64,000 nucleotides of DNA from SPDF01 sp963699825 (GCA_963699825.1 CAVOVI010000011.1:61842-125841), one strand, 5' to 3'; positions 1 through 7,921 are shown, counted from the stretch's first letter. A program made the numbers and translations. The notes: generated by a model from the letters alone, not told the origin.

Positions 1-2
1 GG

Positions 3-434
3 GGGACGCCGAGCTTCGACCAGTGGATCGTCGTTGATTACTGGACCAATGACTGGCAGGTGCGGAAACAGACCGAGTCGGCGTTCGTACCGGCCTCCAC
101 CTTCAAGCGGTCCCTCGCCCCGGTCCCCGAGTCGAACCGGCACACCTACTCGATGGCCTTCGGGAAGACGGTGCTCTCCTGGACCGGCGAGCTGGTCGGG
201 CGGGATTCCACGGCCTCCACTGAGCAGCGGTCGGCGACCCAGGTCTTCGAGGGCAAGCGGACCATCAAGTGGACGGCCACTCTCTCCGCTGCCCCCCAGT
301 GGACCCGGTACCTCCCCGGGGTGTTTCATGTGGAGGGGAAGGACGACCTGGCCAAAGCCCTCAAGGCCTCCCCGATCCGGATGTTCGGCCCGATGGAGTG
401 GGGCGGGGACGCCCGGATCGTCTTTACCCGCTAA
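3..434 (+). CDS. Hypothetical protein, 5'-truncated by window edge
   Basis: The frame is open from the first bases of the window to a TAA at 432-434, so the gene starts upstream. The GTG at 60 is only an internal candidate start, and the residues encoded before it (GTPSFDQWIVVDYW) look like real protein. The product is a soluble-looking polypeptide rich in Trp, Thr and Ser with no recognisable motif or membrane segment. I do not recognise the family. It lies just left of the origin-like region, so it may belong to a different replicon context or accessory element than the core genes on the right. Confidence 0.5.
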   Translation, partial: GTPSFDQWIVVDYWTNDWQVRKQTESAFVPASTFKRSLAPVPESNRHTYSMAFGKTVLSWTGELVGRDSTASTEQRSATQVFEGKRTIKWTATLSAAPQWTRYLPGVFHVEGKDDLAKALKASPIRMFGPMEWGGDARIVFTR

Positions 435-495
435 GGCCCCTCTGGCGCCGGGCCGGACGGCGGGTAGGTTAGCTGCTCCACTCCTGGGAGCGGCC

Positions 496-747
496 ATGTC
501 CACCCTCGTTCACGAACGGGTAGTCCTCGAGCGCTACGGGTCCAGCACCTACGCCAAGGTGTACCTTCCCGCTGGCAGCCTTCCATTGGGGAAGAGCGTC
601 CCGGTGACGGTCAAGGTCGGCGGCAGGCGGTTCAAGACCCGGGGCTGGAGCTTCAGCAGCGGGGCAGGGGTGACCCTCCCTGACCGGATCGTGAAGGAGC
701 TCGGCCTCAAGGCGGGTCAGGAGCTGGACCTGGAGCTGCTGGACTGA
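496..747 (+). CDS. Small DUF1905/AbrB-like beta-barrel protein
   Basis: The product has 83 residues. I chose the ATG at 496 because a GGGAG ribosome site lies just upstream and the earlier codons in this frame are antisense-like Pro/Ser/Arg repeats. The body alternates short strands (VYLPAGSLPLGKSVPVTVKV) and ends VTLPDRIVKELGLKAGQELD. That ending resembles the 'G-x-x-x-LP-x-x-hhxxLGLxxGxxh' pattern of DUF1905 and SpoVT/AbrB-type swapped-hairpin barrels. Such proteins are often DNA-binding or unassigned. Function is unknown; the family call is moderate. A hairpin with a T run follows. Confidence 0.55.
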   Translation: MSTLVHERVVLERYGSSTYAKVYLPAGSLPLGKSVPVTVKVGGRRFKTRGWSFSSGAGVTLPDRIVKELGLKAGQELDLELLD

Positions 748-779
748 TTTCCGGTTGTCCACAGCGCTGAGCGGCACCC

Positions 780-820
780 ACCCCGGCGACACCCCTTCCA
801 GGGCGTCCCGGGGTCGTTTT
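780..820 (+). terminator. Probable intrinsic terminator after the DUF1905-like gene
   Basis: ACCCCGG at 780-786 pairs with CCGGGGT at 808-814. An inner CCC/GGG stem closes on TTCCA, and TTTT follows at 817-820. It lies 33 bp after the stop codon at 747. Confidence 0.5.
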
Positions 821-920
821 ATGCAGGAAATACGCATGTTCGAGCCCCGGTAACGACACTGTCGCCTCTCTATTATCCACATATTATCATGATCTGTAAC
901 TGATGTTAATAATAAAGTTA

Positions 921-957
921 AGAGATCCACTTAAAGTGGAAAGTTAAGTGGACCTCT
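921..957. repeat. Inverted repeat inside the AT-rich core
   Basis: AGAGATCCACTTA (921-933) and TAAGTGGACCTCT (945-957) are inverted copies with one mismatch, separated by 11 nt. The shorter palindrome CCACTT-A-AAGTGG overlaps the left arm. It could be a binding site for an initiator or regulator, or a cruciform; no Shine-Dalgarno or gene explains it. Confidence 0.6.
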
Positions 958-988
958 AGTGCTTTATCCTGCAACGACTAAAAAGCAC

Positions 989-1006
989 CTTTCCACGCTT
1001 TCCACG
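989..1006. repeat. Tandem 9-mers CTTTCCACG
   Basis: Two perfect head-to-tail copies of CTTTCCACG lie at 989-997 and 998-1006. An inverted relative, CGTGGAAAT, lies at 1096-1104. The 9-mer shares the TCCAC core of the DnaA box, so these are candidate weak DnaA or iteron-type sites. Confidence 0.55.
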
Positions 1007-1261
1007 CCGAATTTGAGGGAAAGTTTACCCATTCCACACCGCTGTGGATAGCCACCGACCCGCCACCAGGCTGGCTGCCGAACTGGCTGTTGGAACGTGG
1101 AAATGATATATGAACATCCTCCCCAAATGGGGATATCACGCTCCTGGCGGCCCGTCGGATGGCCCCCCGGGTGGGTGATCGGAAATCGGACAGCCGGGCG
1201 GATGTGGAAAACGTTTGGGGCTTGCCCAGTCCCGACAATGGCGCGCATCCTCACGCCGAGT

Positions 1262-1329
1262 GTCACCCCGGCGAAAGCCGGGGTCCTTTGGATTCGCGGA
1301 ACATGGATCCCGGCTTTCGCCGGGATGAC
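1262..1329. repeat. REP-like paired palindrome
   Basis: Two 25-bp arms (1262-1286 and 1305-1329) are inverted copies of one another with three mismatches. Each arm is itself a palindrome around CCCGGCGAAAGCCGGG. The left arm is identical over 25 bp to 15266-15290 inside dnaX. The element resembles the dispersed REP-type palindromes known from many GC-rich bacteria. Spurious reading frames across it give the familiar 'HPGESR..GFRRDD' translation. Confidence 0.85.
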
Positions 1330-1346
1330 GGCCTTCGCACCTTCGG

Positions 1347-1403
1347 CCCCGCCTCCCCGCCTCCCCGCCTCCCCGCCTCCCGCTTCCCCGCTGCCCCGCC
1401 CCT
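1347..1403. repeat. C-rich low-complexity tract (CCTCCCCG family)
   Basis: Repeats of CCTCCCCG grade into GCTTCCCCG and GCTGCCCCG just upstream of pyk. The same degenerate unit recurs at 13729-13910, 20996-21031 (inside dnaJ), 30527-30561 and 33065-33137. The G strand carries repeated GGGG runs and could form quadruplexes. Confidence 0.7.
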
Positions 1404-1458
1404 GTTAGAATCCAGCATCTGTCGCACGTGCCACTCCCGCCCAACCCCGAGCCGCTTC

Positions 1459-2907
1459 TTGCCGATTTCGCGCATCCGCCGGACCAAGATCGTCGCCACC
1501 CTCGGCCCAGCCTGGTGCCATCCCGATCGGATGATCCAGTTGCTCGACGCCGGGGTCAACGTGGTCCGGGTCAACGCCTCGCACGGGACCCCCGAATTGC
1601 GGCGGAGGTGGATCCGTGACCTGCAGCGTGTCCGGGAGGGTCGGAAGGACCCGATCGCCATCCTCGTGGACCTCCACGGCCCGCGAATCCGGGTCGGCCA
1701 GCTCCCGGAGCCCCGCGAGCTCACTTTGGGCCAGAGGGTGACCTTCGCCCCCGAGGAGGGGGCGCAGGGTGACGAGATCCCCACCACCTACGCCCGGCTC
1801 GCGTCGGACGTGCACCCGGGGTCGAAGATCCTCCTCGATGACGGGCTCCTGTCCGTCGAGGTCACCGCGGTTCGCGGCGACCGGGTCGACGGCGTCGTGC
1901 GGTACGGCGGACTCCTTCGGGCCAACAAGGGGATGAATCTCCCCGGGGTGGACGTCAGCGCGCCCGCCGTCACGGACAAGGACCGGGAGGAAGTAGCTCA
2001 GGCGGTCGAGCTCGGAGTCGACTATATCGGGGTCTCCTTCGTCCGACGCGCCAGCGACCTGACCCAGCTCCGTGACATGATCCCGAAGCGGGTCCAGCTC
2101 GTGGCCAAGATCGAGAAGGACACGGCGCTCCTCCACCTGGAGTCGATCCTCGATGCCACCGATGCGGTCATGGTGGCCCGTGGTGACCTCGGTGTGGAGC
2201 TGCCGTTCGAGGAGGTGCCGCTGGTGCAGAAGCGGCTCATCCGCGAGGCCAACCTGCGCGGCAAGCCGGTGATTACCGCCACCCAGATGCTCGAGTCGAT
2301 GGTGAAGGCTCCCCGGCCGACTCGTGCCGAGGCGTCCGATGTGGCCAACGCCATCCTCGACGGGACCGACGCGGTCATGTTGTCCGCCGAAACGGCCGTG
2401 GGTGACTATGCCCTCGAAGCGGTCCAGGCGATGGACCGGATTGCCCGCGAGGTCGAAGGCCACCGGCAGGGGCGGAGCGCTGCATTCGACCTGGCGGTTG
2501 GACGGCGGAGTGGCGGGGCTGGCGATCGGTTCGCTGCGCGGGATGCCCGTACCGAGGACGCGATTGCCGTCGCCGTCTGTGCCGCGTCGGAGCTGCTCGA
2601 TGCCCGCGTCATCGCCTGCTTCACCTCGAGCGGATTCACCGCGCGCACGGTGGCCTCTTTCCGCCCCTCGGTCCCGATCGTGGCGGTCACGCCCGAGCCC
2701 GACACCTATCGCGCCCTCGCGCTGGTGTGGGGCGTGACCCCGGTGCTGGTCGATCGGGTCCCCAACTATGATGCCATGATCCTCGTGGCACGAGCCGCCC
2801 TGCTCGACCAGGGGCTGGTGAGCGTGGGTGACCGGGTCGTCGTCACCGCCGGCGTGCCCTTCGACATGCCGGGCACGACCAACCTCCTCAAGATCGAGAC
2901 TGTGTAG
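1459..2907 (+). CDS. pyk: Pyruvate kinase
   Basis: Converts phosphoenolpyruvate and ADP to pyruvate and ATP, the last step of glycolysis. The start is set at TTG 1459 (MPISRIRRTKIVATLGPA), because the family begins with exactly this block and the residues before it come from repeat DNA. That gives 482 residues, the usual length. Visible motifs are VRVNASHG near residue 36, the KIEKD active-site lysine region, ARGDLGVELPF near 239 and ITATQMLESM near 271. The C-terminal domain (residues 345-482) is intact. The stop lies 4 bp before the hydrolase start, so pyk, the hydrolase and pgi look like one operon. TAGAAT at 1405-1410 is a weak -10 candidate. Confidence 0.93.
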   Translation: MPISRIRRTKIVATLGPAWCHPDRMIQLLDAGVNVVRVNASHGTPELRRRWIRDLQRVREGRKDPIAILVDLHGPRIRVGQLPEPRELTLGQRVTFAPEEGAQGDEIPTTYARLASDVHPGSKILLDDGLLSVEVTAVRGDRVDGVVRYGGLLRANKGMNLPGVDVSAPAVTDKDREEVAQAVELGVDYIGVSFVRRASDLTQLRDMIPKRVQLVAKIEKDTALLHLESILDATDAVMVARGDLGVELPFEEVPLVQKRLIREANLRGKPVITATQMLESMVKAPRPTRAEASDVANAILDGTDAVMLSAETAVGDYALEAVQAMDRIAREVEGHRQGRSAAFDLAVGRRSGGAGDRFAARDARTEDAIAVAVCAASELLDARVIACFTSSGFTARTVASFRPSVPIVAVTPEPDTYRALALVWGVTPVLVDRVPNYDAMILVARAALLDQGLVSVGDRVVVTAGVPFDMPGTTNLLKIETV

Positions 2908-2911
2908 CGGC

Positions 2912-3691
2912 ATGCGCCTCACCTTCCTCGGCACCGGCACCTCGTTCGGCGTGCCGCAGGTCGGCTGCGGGTGCGCCGTCTGCCGGTCCGAGGACCCGCG
3001 CGACCGCCGGACGAGGAGCGGTGCACTGCTGCAGTCGGGGGACACCACCCTCCTCCTCGACAGCCCTCCGGAACTCCGGCTCCAGTTGGTCGGGCAGGGA
3101 ATCACCACCGTGTCCGCGGTGCTTTACACGCATGAGCACGCCGACCACACGGCGGGAATCGACGACCTGCGGATCTTCACCGTGCGGAGCAAGCGCCACT
3201 TGCCGATCTACGGGCCACCGGAAACGCTCGCCCAGCTCGAGTCATCGTACCGCTACATCTTCGACCCTGGTGTCACGGCCTTCGAAGGCACCTCCAAGCC
3301 GCACCTGGAGCCGCATCCCCTTGAGCCGGGAGTGGCTACCACCGTCGAGGGCGTCCCGGTTCTCCCGCTCGCCTTTCCGCACGGCCATCTTCGGGTGTAC
3401 GGCTACCGGTTCGGCAAGCTGGCGTACCTGACAGATGTGAAGGAGGTGGGCACGGTCGAGCGGGAGGCGCTGCAGGGCATTGAGGTCCTCGTGCTCAATG
3501 CCCTCTGGTGGCGGCCCCACCCGACGCATCTCAGCATCGACGAGGCGGTCGCCCTCTCCCGCGAGCTCGGTGCGGCCCGGACCTACCTGACGCATTTGAC
3601 ACACGAGACGGGGCACGCGGAACTGGCGGGTCGACTCCCGCAGGGCGTGTCACCGGCGTACGACGGACTGACGGTGGAGGTATCCCCATGA
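2912..3691 (+). CDS. PhnP-like MBL-fold metallo-hydrolase
   Basis: 259 residues. The N-terminus MRLTFLGTGTSFGVP and the following Cys-rich GCGCAVC segment match the PhnP branch of the metallo-beta-lactamase superfamily. The metal site THEHADH is near residues 72-78. The second-half histidines lie in FPHGH and in THLTHETGH near the C-terminus. PhnP itself hydrolyses 5-phosphoribosyl 1,2-cyclic phosphate, but no phosphonate genes are nearby, so a general cyclic-phosphodiesterase role is a safer inference. It is translationally coupled to pgi: its TGA overlaps the pgi ATG in ATGA. Confidence 0.85.
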   Translation: MRLTFLGTGTSFGVPQVGCGCAVCRSEDPRDRRTRSGALLQSGDTTLLLDSPPELRLQLVGQGITTVSAVLYTHEHADHTAGIDDLRIFTVRSKRHLPIYGPPETLAQLESSYRYIFDPGVTAFEGTSKPHLEPHPLEPGVATTVEGVPVLPLAFPHGHLRVYGYRFGKLAYLTDVKEVGTVEREALQGIEVLVLNALWWRPHPTHLSIDEAVALSRELGAARTYLTHLTHETGHAELAGRLPQGVSPAYDGLTVEVSP

Positions 3692-5067
3692 AGCTGCAAT
3701 ACGGCAGGATCATCCAGGACCGCCTCGACGGGGAGCATGGCCTGCCACGACGTCGACTGGACGAGCTCGCTCGCCGGTTCGGCGCCATTCAGGCCGAGGT
3801 GCGGGAGCGGCGGGAGCAGGGGGAGTACGGGTTCTACGCGCTCGCCCGCCAGGAGAAGACGGTCCGCCAGATTGCCGCGTTCGCGGAGGGGCTGGGGCAG
3901 GCGCACGACCATGTGCTCGTGCTCGGCATCGGCGGTTCCGCGCTCGGGACCCGCGCCCTCCTCTCCGCGCTTCGGCCGCCGGCCTGGAACGAACTCGACG
4001 ATGAGGCGCGCGACTTCTTCCCCCGGCTGACCCTGCTCGACAACGTCGATCCCACGTCGGTGGCCGCGGCGCTGCGGCGAATCGACCCACGGCGCGTCCT
4101 GGTGAATGTGATCAGCAAGTCAGGCGGGACCGCCGAGACACTGGCGCAGTATCTCGTGGTGCGCAAATGGCTCGACGACGCGCTCGGCGGGGCGGCCAGC
4201 CGACACCTGGTCTTTACCACCGACCCCGAGAAGGGGGCCCTGCGGGCGCTCGCCACGAAGGAGGGAATCGCCACGCTCGAAGTCCCGCCGGATGTCGGCG
4301 GGCGATTCAGCGTGCTCTCGCCGGTCGGGTTGCTGCCCGCGGCGCTCGTGGGAATCGATATCGCCGCCCTTGTGGAGGGTGCCGCGCGTGCGGTGGCCAA
4401 GGCGGAAGCGGGAGATCTCCTGACGAATCCGGCGGCACTCTACGCAGGGCTTCATTGGGCGGCGGACGCGCAACTGGGTGCCCGTCTCCATGTCCTGATG
4501 CCCTACAGTGACCGGCTGCGCGATGTCGCGGAATGGCTGCGCCAGCTCTGGGCGGAGAGCCTCGGCAAGCGGCTCGATCGGGAGGGACAGGTGGTGCACG
4601 CGGGGCCGACGCCCATCGCGTCGGTCGGGGCCACGGACCAGCACTCACAGGTGCAGCTCTTCATGGAGGGGCCCTTCGACAAGGTCATCACCTTCGTGAC
4701 GGTCGCTGACCCCGGCGAAGACGTGGTGATTCCGGAACTCGAAGGGATGCCCGAGGAGGTGGCCTGCCTCGGTGGGCGTACGCTGGGCGGCCTGTTGCAG
4801 GCCGAGTACGAAGCGACCTCGGCGGCCCTCACCCGGATGGGCCGGATGAACGCGACGATCGCGCTCCCGGACCTCTCCCCGCAGTCGGTCGGGGAGTTGT
4901 TGATGTTTTTCCAGCTTGCCACCGGCTATGCCGGCTGCTGGTATGGGGTCAATCCCTTCGACCAGCCTGGTGTGGAACTCGGCAAGCGGCTGACGTTCGG
5001 GGCGCTCGGGCGCGTGGGCTTCGAGGCCCCGGCTCCGCCTGATGATCTCGAGGCGGACACGGCTTGA
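3688..5067 (+). CDS. pgi: Glucose-6-phosphate isomerase
   Basis: Interconverts glucose 6-phosphate and fructose 6-phosphate. 459 residues, matching the shorter bacterial form. The start is ATG 3688, four bases inside the previous gene, with GGAGG at 3676-3680. SIS-fold sugar-phosphate motifs are visible: LGIGGSALG near residue 79 and VISKSGGTAETL near 140. VGGRFSVLSPVG near 205 and DQHSQVQLFMEGP near 315 follow. It sits between pyruvate kinase and fructose-bisphosphate aldolase, so this is a small glycolytic cluster. Confidence 0.95.
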   Translation: MKLQYGRIIQDRLDGEHGLPRRRLDELARRFGAIQAEVRERREQGEYGFYALARQEKTVRQIAAFAEGLGQAHDHVLVLGIGGSALGTRALLSALRPPAWNELDDEARDFFPRLTLLDNVDPTSVAAALRRIDPRRVLVNVISKSGGTAETLAQYLVVRKWLDDALGGAASRHLVFTTDPEKGALRALATKEGIATLEVPPDVGGRFSVLSPVGLLPAALVGIDIAALVEGAARAVAKAEAGDLLTNPAALYAGLHWAADAQLGARLHVLMPYSDRLRDVAEWLRQLWAESLGKRLDREGQVVHAGPTPIASVGATDQHSQVQLFMEGPFDKVITFVTVADPGEDVVIPELEGMPEEVACLGGRTLGGLLQAEYEATSAALTRMGRMNATIALPDLSPQSVGELLMFFQLATGYAGCWYGVNPFDQPGVELGKRLTFGALGRVGFEAPAPPDDLEADTA

Positions 5068-5073
5068 GTCAGT

Positions 5074-5103
5074 TTGGCGCTGAGGCGCTGGGCGGTCTAG
5101 ATT
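5074..5103 (+). promoter_or_regulatory. Candidate promoter of the aldolase gene
   Basis: TTGGCG (5074-5079), 18-bp spacer, TAGATT (5098-5103). Transcription would begin near 5110, giving a leader of about 34 nt that contains GAGG at 5131-5134 before the GTG at 5144. Sequence match only. Confidence 0.4.
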
Positions 5104-5143
5104 TTGCCATCAGCCCCTGTCCCCACCAACGAGGACGACATTC

Positions 5144-6559
5144 GTGACTGACCATGTTGAACAGGCCATCCAGCTCTTCGGTGGCGCGGTAACCCGGGGG
5201 CCCGGCGGCGTGCGGCTTTCGAAGCCGGCCGCGCTCCGTGGCCCCGCAACGGATACCCTTGTCCGCCAGGCGGTCTTCGGTGACGAGCCGGAGCGCGAGG
5301 CGGCGCGGTGGCTGCTCTGGGAGCTCGGGCAGGCCACCGGGGCGCGCCCCGCCTCCATCAACGACCTCTACCTGGCGCGAGGGGCAGGGGAGTGCGGCGG
5401 ATTCACCGTTCCGGCGATCAACGTGCGGATGCTCGCCTACGACACCGCCCGGGCCGTCTTCCGGGCCGCGCAGGCGGGGAAGGCGGGAGCGATCATCCTC
5501 GAGATCGCCCGGAGCGAGATCGCCTACACCGCCCAGCGCCCCGACGAATATGTGGCGGTCATGATCGGCGCGGCGCTGCGTGAGGGCTACACCCTGCCGT
5601 TGTTCATCCAGGGTGACCACTGCCAGGTGAACGCCAAGAAGTACGCCGCCGATCCCGACGGGGAGGTGGGCGAGGTCAAGAAGCTCATCGCGGAGGAGGT
5701 CGCGGCCGGCTTCTACAACATCGACGTGGATACCTCGACGCTGGTGGATCTCTCCCGGCCCACGCTCGAGGAACAGCAGCGCGACAACTTCGAGCGGTGC
5801 GCCGAGATCACCGCGTTCATCCGGGAGCGGGAGCCGGAGGGGATCACCGTGTCGGTCGGCGGTGAGATCGGGGAGGTCGGCCACAAGAACAGCACGGTGG
5901 AGGAGCTGCATGCCTTCATGCGCGGTTGCCGGGCCACCCTGGACAGCCTCGGCGTCAAGGAGGGACTGAGCAAGATCTCCGTGCAGACCGGGACCTCGCA
6001 TGGTGGCGTGGTCCTTCCGGACGGCACGATTGCGGAGGTCAAGCTCGACCTGGAGGCGCTCGCGGCGCTGAGCCGCGCGGCACGGCAGGACTATGGAACG
6101 GCCGGGGCGGTGCAGCACGGCGCGAGCACCCTGCCGAGCAACGCCTTCGGGAACTTCCCGAGGGTGGAGGCGTGCGAGATTCACCTTGCCACCAATTTCC
6201 AGAACATCGTCTTTGATCACCCGAATCTGCCGGCGGACTTGCGCGCCCGGATGTACGCCTGGGTGGACGCGAACGCGCAGGGTGACCGCAAGGCGGAGGA
6301 TTCGGAGGAGCAGTTCTACTACAAGGCACGCAAGAAGGCGATCGGTCCGTTCAAGGAGGAGTGCTGGTCACTGCCGCAGGACGTGCGCGACGCGATCGCC
6401 GCCGACCTGGAGCGCACTTTCCTGTTTCTCTTCGAGCAGCTGAACGTGAACGGTACCGACACGCTGGTGGACCGGTTCATACACGCGCCGGTACAGCATC
6501 ACGCCTCGCTGGAGAAAGTATCGGTCTCCGCCGAGGATGACCCCGACGCAGGAGAATGA
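5144..6559 (+). CDS. fba: Class II fructose-bisphosphate aldolase family protein
   Basis: A zinc-dependent aldolase that would split fructose 1,6-bisphosphate into dihydroxyacetone phosphate and glyceraldehyde 3-phosphate. GTG start with GAGG about 10 nt upstream. Key segments are FTVPAINVR near residue 86, LFIQGDHCQVN near 154 (zinc and catalytic His/Asp region), SVGGEIGEVG near 236, GTSHGG near 283 and VQHGAST near 323. At 471 residues it is about 100 longer than typical class II enzymes, with an N-terminal extension of about 80 residues and an extended C-terminus. Tagatose-bisphosphate or a related aldol substrate is possible. The pgi/pyk context favours glycolysis. Confidence 0.82.
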   Translation: MTDHVEQAIQLFGGAVTRGPGGVRLSKPAALRGPATDTLVRQAVFGDEPEREAARWLLWELGQATGARPASINDLYLARGAGECGGFTVPAINVRMLAYDTARAVFRAAQAGKAGAIILEIARSEIAYTAQRPDEYVAVMIGAALREGYTLPLFIQGDHCQVNAKKYAADPDGEVGEVKKLIAEEVAAGFYNIDVDTSTLVDLSRPTLEEQQRDNFERCAEITAFIREREPEGITVSVGGEIGEVGHKNSTVEELHAFMRGCRATLDSLGVKEGLSKISVQTGTSHGGVVLPDGTIAEVKLDLEALAALSRAARQDYGTAGAVQHGASTLPSNAFGNFPRVEACEIHLATNFQNIVFDHPNLPADLRARMYAWVDANAQGDRKAEDSEEQFYYKARKKAIGPFKEECWSLPQDVRDAIAADLERTFLFLFEQLNVNGTDTLVDRFIHAPVQHHASLEKVSVSAEDDPDAGE

Positions 6560-6560
6560 C

Positions 6561-6989
6561 ATGGCACGACATGAGGACGAAGAAATCGTATACGTGAGAG
6601 ACGATAGCGGATCTGGCGTCAGGTGGTTCCTGGCCGGCGCGGCGATGGGTGGCGTGCTCGCGCTCCTGTTCGCGCCGCACAGCGGCGAACACACCCGGCG
6701 GATCATCCGGCGTAAGGCGCGCGACCTGCGCGACCTGGCGGAAGACGGACTCGACGAGCTCGGGGAGCGCTTCGAGGAGGGGAAGGACCGGGTGCGCGAC
6801 AAGGCGGATCAGGTCCGGGAGGCCGTGCGCGATCGCGTGGAGGACGTGCGCGAACGCGCCACCGACGCCCGTGACGCCGTTCGGGGCGCCGGGAGTTCCG
6901 CGCGCGAGGAGTTGGAGCGGCGACTGGCGGATGCGCGCACGCGCCGCCGGGCCGCCGCGATGGCGGACGACGAGGAACCGGTCATCTGA
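6561..6989 (+). CDS. YtxH-domain membrane-anchored protein
   Basis: 142 residues from ATG 6561, preceded by GGAG at 6551-6554. A single membrane segment lies at about residues 16-36 (WFLAGAAMGGVLALLFAP), followed by the APxSG motif typical of YtxH proteins. A long, highly charged amphipathic helix follows, built of Arg/Asp/Glu-rich repeats (DRVRDKADQVREAVRDRV). YtxH proteins are linked to envelope or general stress, but the biochemical role is unknown. It starts 1 bp after the aldolase stop and runs into the YihY gene. Confidence 0.8.
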   Translation: MARHEDEEIVYVRDDSGSGVRWFLAGAAMGGVLALLFAPHSGEHTRRIIRRKARDLRDLAEDGLDELGERFEEGKDRVRDKADQVREAVRDRVEDVRERATDARDAVRGAGSSAREELERRLADARTRRRAAAMADDEEPVI

Positions 6990-7921
6990 ACCGGCAACGA
7001 ATCCGCGGCTGGCACAGCTCCTTCCGCGGCTTCCTTCGCCGCACGCTGCAGGCGGCCGACGAAAACCACGTTCCGTTCCTGGCGAGCGCGCTGACCTTCG
7101 ACGCGCTCCTCGCCGGCATTCCGTTTGTCCTGCTCCTGCTGGTCGGCCTCACAGAACTCGCCCAGCCCTGGGCCGGTTCCGACGCCATTGACCTTCCCCG
7201 TTTCTTCGAGGCGTTCCTCCCGAGGCACGACACCACCGCCGGGAGCGACCCGTTCTTCCTCCTCGAGGAGATCCTGGGCCGGGTGGCGGAGTACGGCAGC
7301 CGCCTGTCGCTCTATGCGGTCCCGGCCTTTCTCTGGTTCAGCACCCGTCTCTTCGCCAGCATCCGCACCGCCCTCAACCAGATGTACGATGTCAGCGTCC
7401 GCCCGCCCACGCGGCGGCACTTCCTCGTGGGCTACCTCCTGAGCAAGCTGCGTGATGTCGGGATGGTCATGCTCACCCTCGGCGTCTTCCTGGCGACGAC
7501 GGCAGTCTCCGCCATGATCCGCATCGCCCGCGCCTACGGGGAGGTGGAATCACCGGTCGTGGGGTTCTTCTTCTCCTCCTTCGGGGTGTGGATTCCCGAG
7601 GTGCTTGGGCTGTCACTCACCTTCACCCTCTTCTTCCTCCTCTACAAGTATGCCTCGGTGCGGCGCATCGACACTCAAGCCGCGCTGGTCGCATCCGCCT
7701 TCGGCGCCGTCGCGTTCGATGTAGCCAAGCGGCTCTTCGCGATGTATGTGGGGAGAGTGGCGATGGTCGAGACGGTGACGGTGGACTTTCATCTCACCGC
7801 CATCATTCTCACCGTGCTCTGGGTCTGGTATACGGCGCTGGTCTTCCTGCTTGGCGGGATCGTCGCAGAGACCTGGCAGCTCCGGACGATGCAACAGCAG
7901 CAGCGCGCGATTCTGACTTAG
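6986..7921 (+). CDS. YihY/BrkB-family inner-membrane protein
   Basis: 311 residues if started at CTG 6986, which overlaps the previous stop as CTGA and has GAGG 10 nt upstream. The conserved family N-terminus (FRGFLRRTLQAADENHVPFLASALTFDALLAGIPF) is encoded from 6989 on. The next ATG/GTG-type start (7283) would delete about a third of the protein. Roughly six hydrophobic segments follow, including the last one at LTAIILTVLWVWYTALVFLLGG. The family was once called ribonuclease BN; its true function is unsettled. The last 113 bp overlap the antisense 3' end of the usher gene. Confidence 0.82.
   Translation: MNRQRIRGWHSSFRGFLRRTLQAADENHVPFLASALTFDALLAGIPFVLLLLVGLTELAQPWAGSDAIDLPRFFEAFLPRHDTTAGSDPFFLLEEILGRVAEYGSRLSLYAVPAFLWFSTRLFASIRTALNQMYDVSVRPPTRRHFLVGYLLSKLRDVGMVMLTLGVFLATTAVSAMIRIARAYGEVESPVVGFFFSSFGVWIPEVLGLSLTFTLFFLLYKYASVRRIDTQAALVASAFGAVAFDVAKRLFAMYVGRVAMVETVTVDFHLTAIILTVLWVWYTALVFLLGGIVAETWQLRTMQQQQRAILT

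Larger units (their letters stand above)
755..1211. other. Origin-like region: DnaA-box-type sites around an AT-rich core
   Basis: This is non-coding DNA. It holds a perfect DnaA box TTATCCACA (873-881), TTGTCCACA (755-763), TGTGGATAG (1043-1051, inverted, one mismatch) and TGTGGAAAA (1203-1211, inverted, fits TTWTNCACA). Several TTTCCACG/CGTGGAAA relatives lie between them. Positions 865-945 are strikingly AT-rich for this genome and could be an unwinding element. No dnaA, dnaN, gyrB or parAB lies in the window, so chromosomal oriC, plasmid-type origin or a DnaA-regulated region cannot be separated here. Confidence 0.5.

Noticed and set aside
964..1408. Several short frames in the origin-like and REP region
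   Set aside because: Their translations come from the REP palindrome and C-rich tract, with no ribosome sites or family motifs.
5069..6220. Long minus-strand open frame opposite the aldolase gene
   Set aside because: It is the antisense of a clear aldolase; the translation is Arg/Gly/His-rich with no family motif. Similar antisense frames opposite pyk, the permeases, the histidine kinase and the RND pump were rejected for the same reason.
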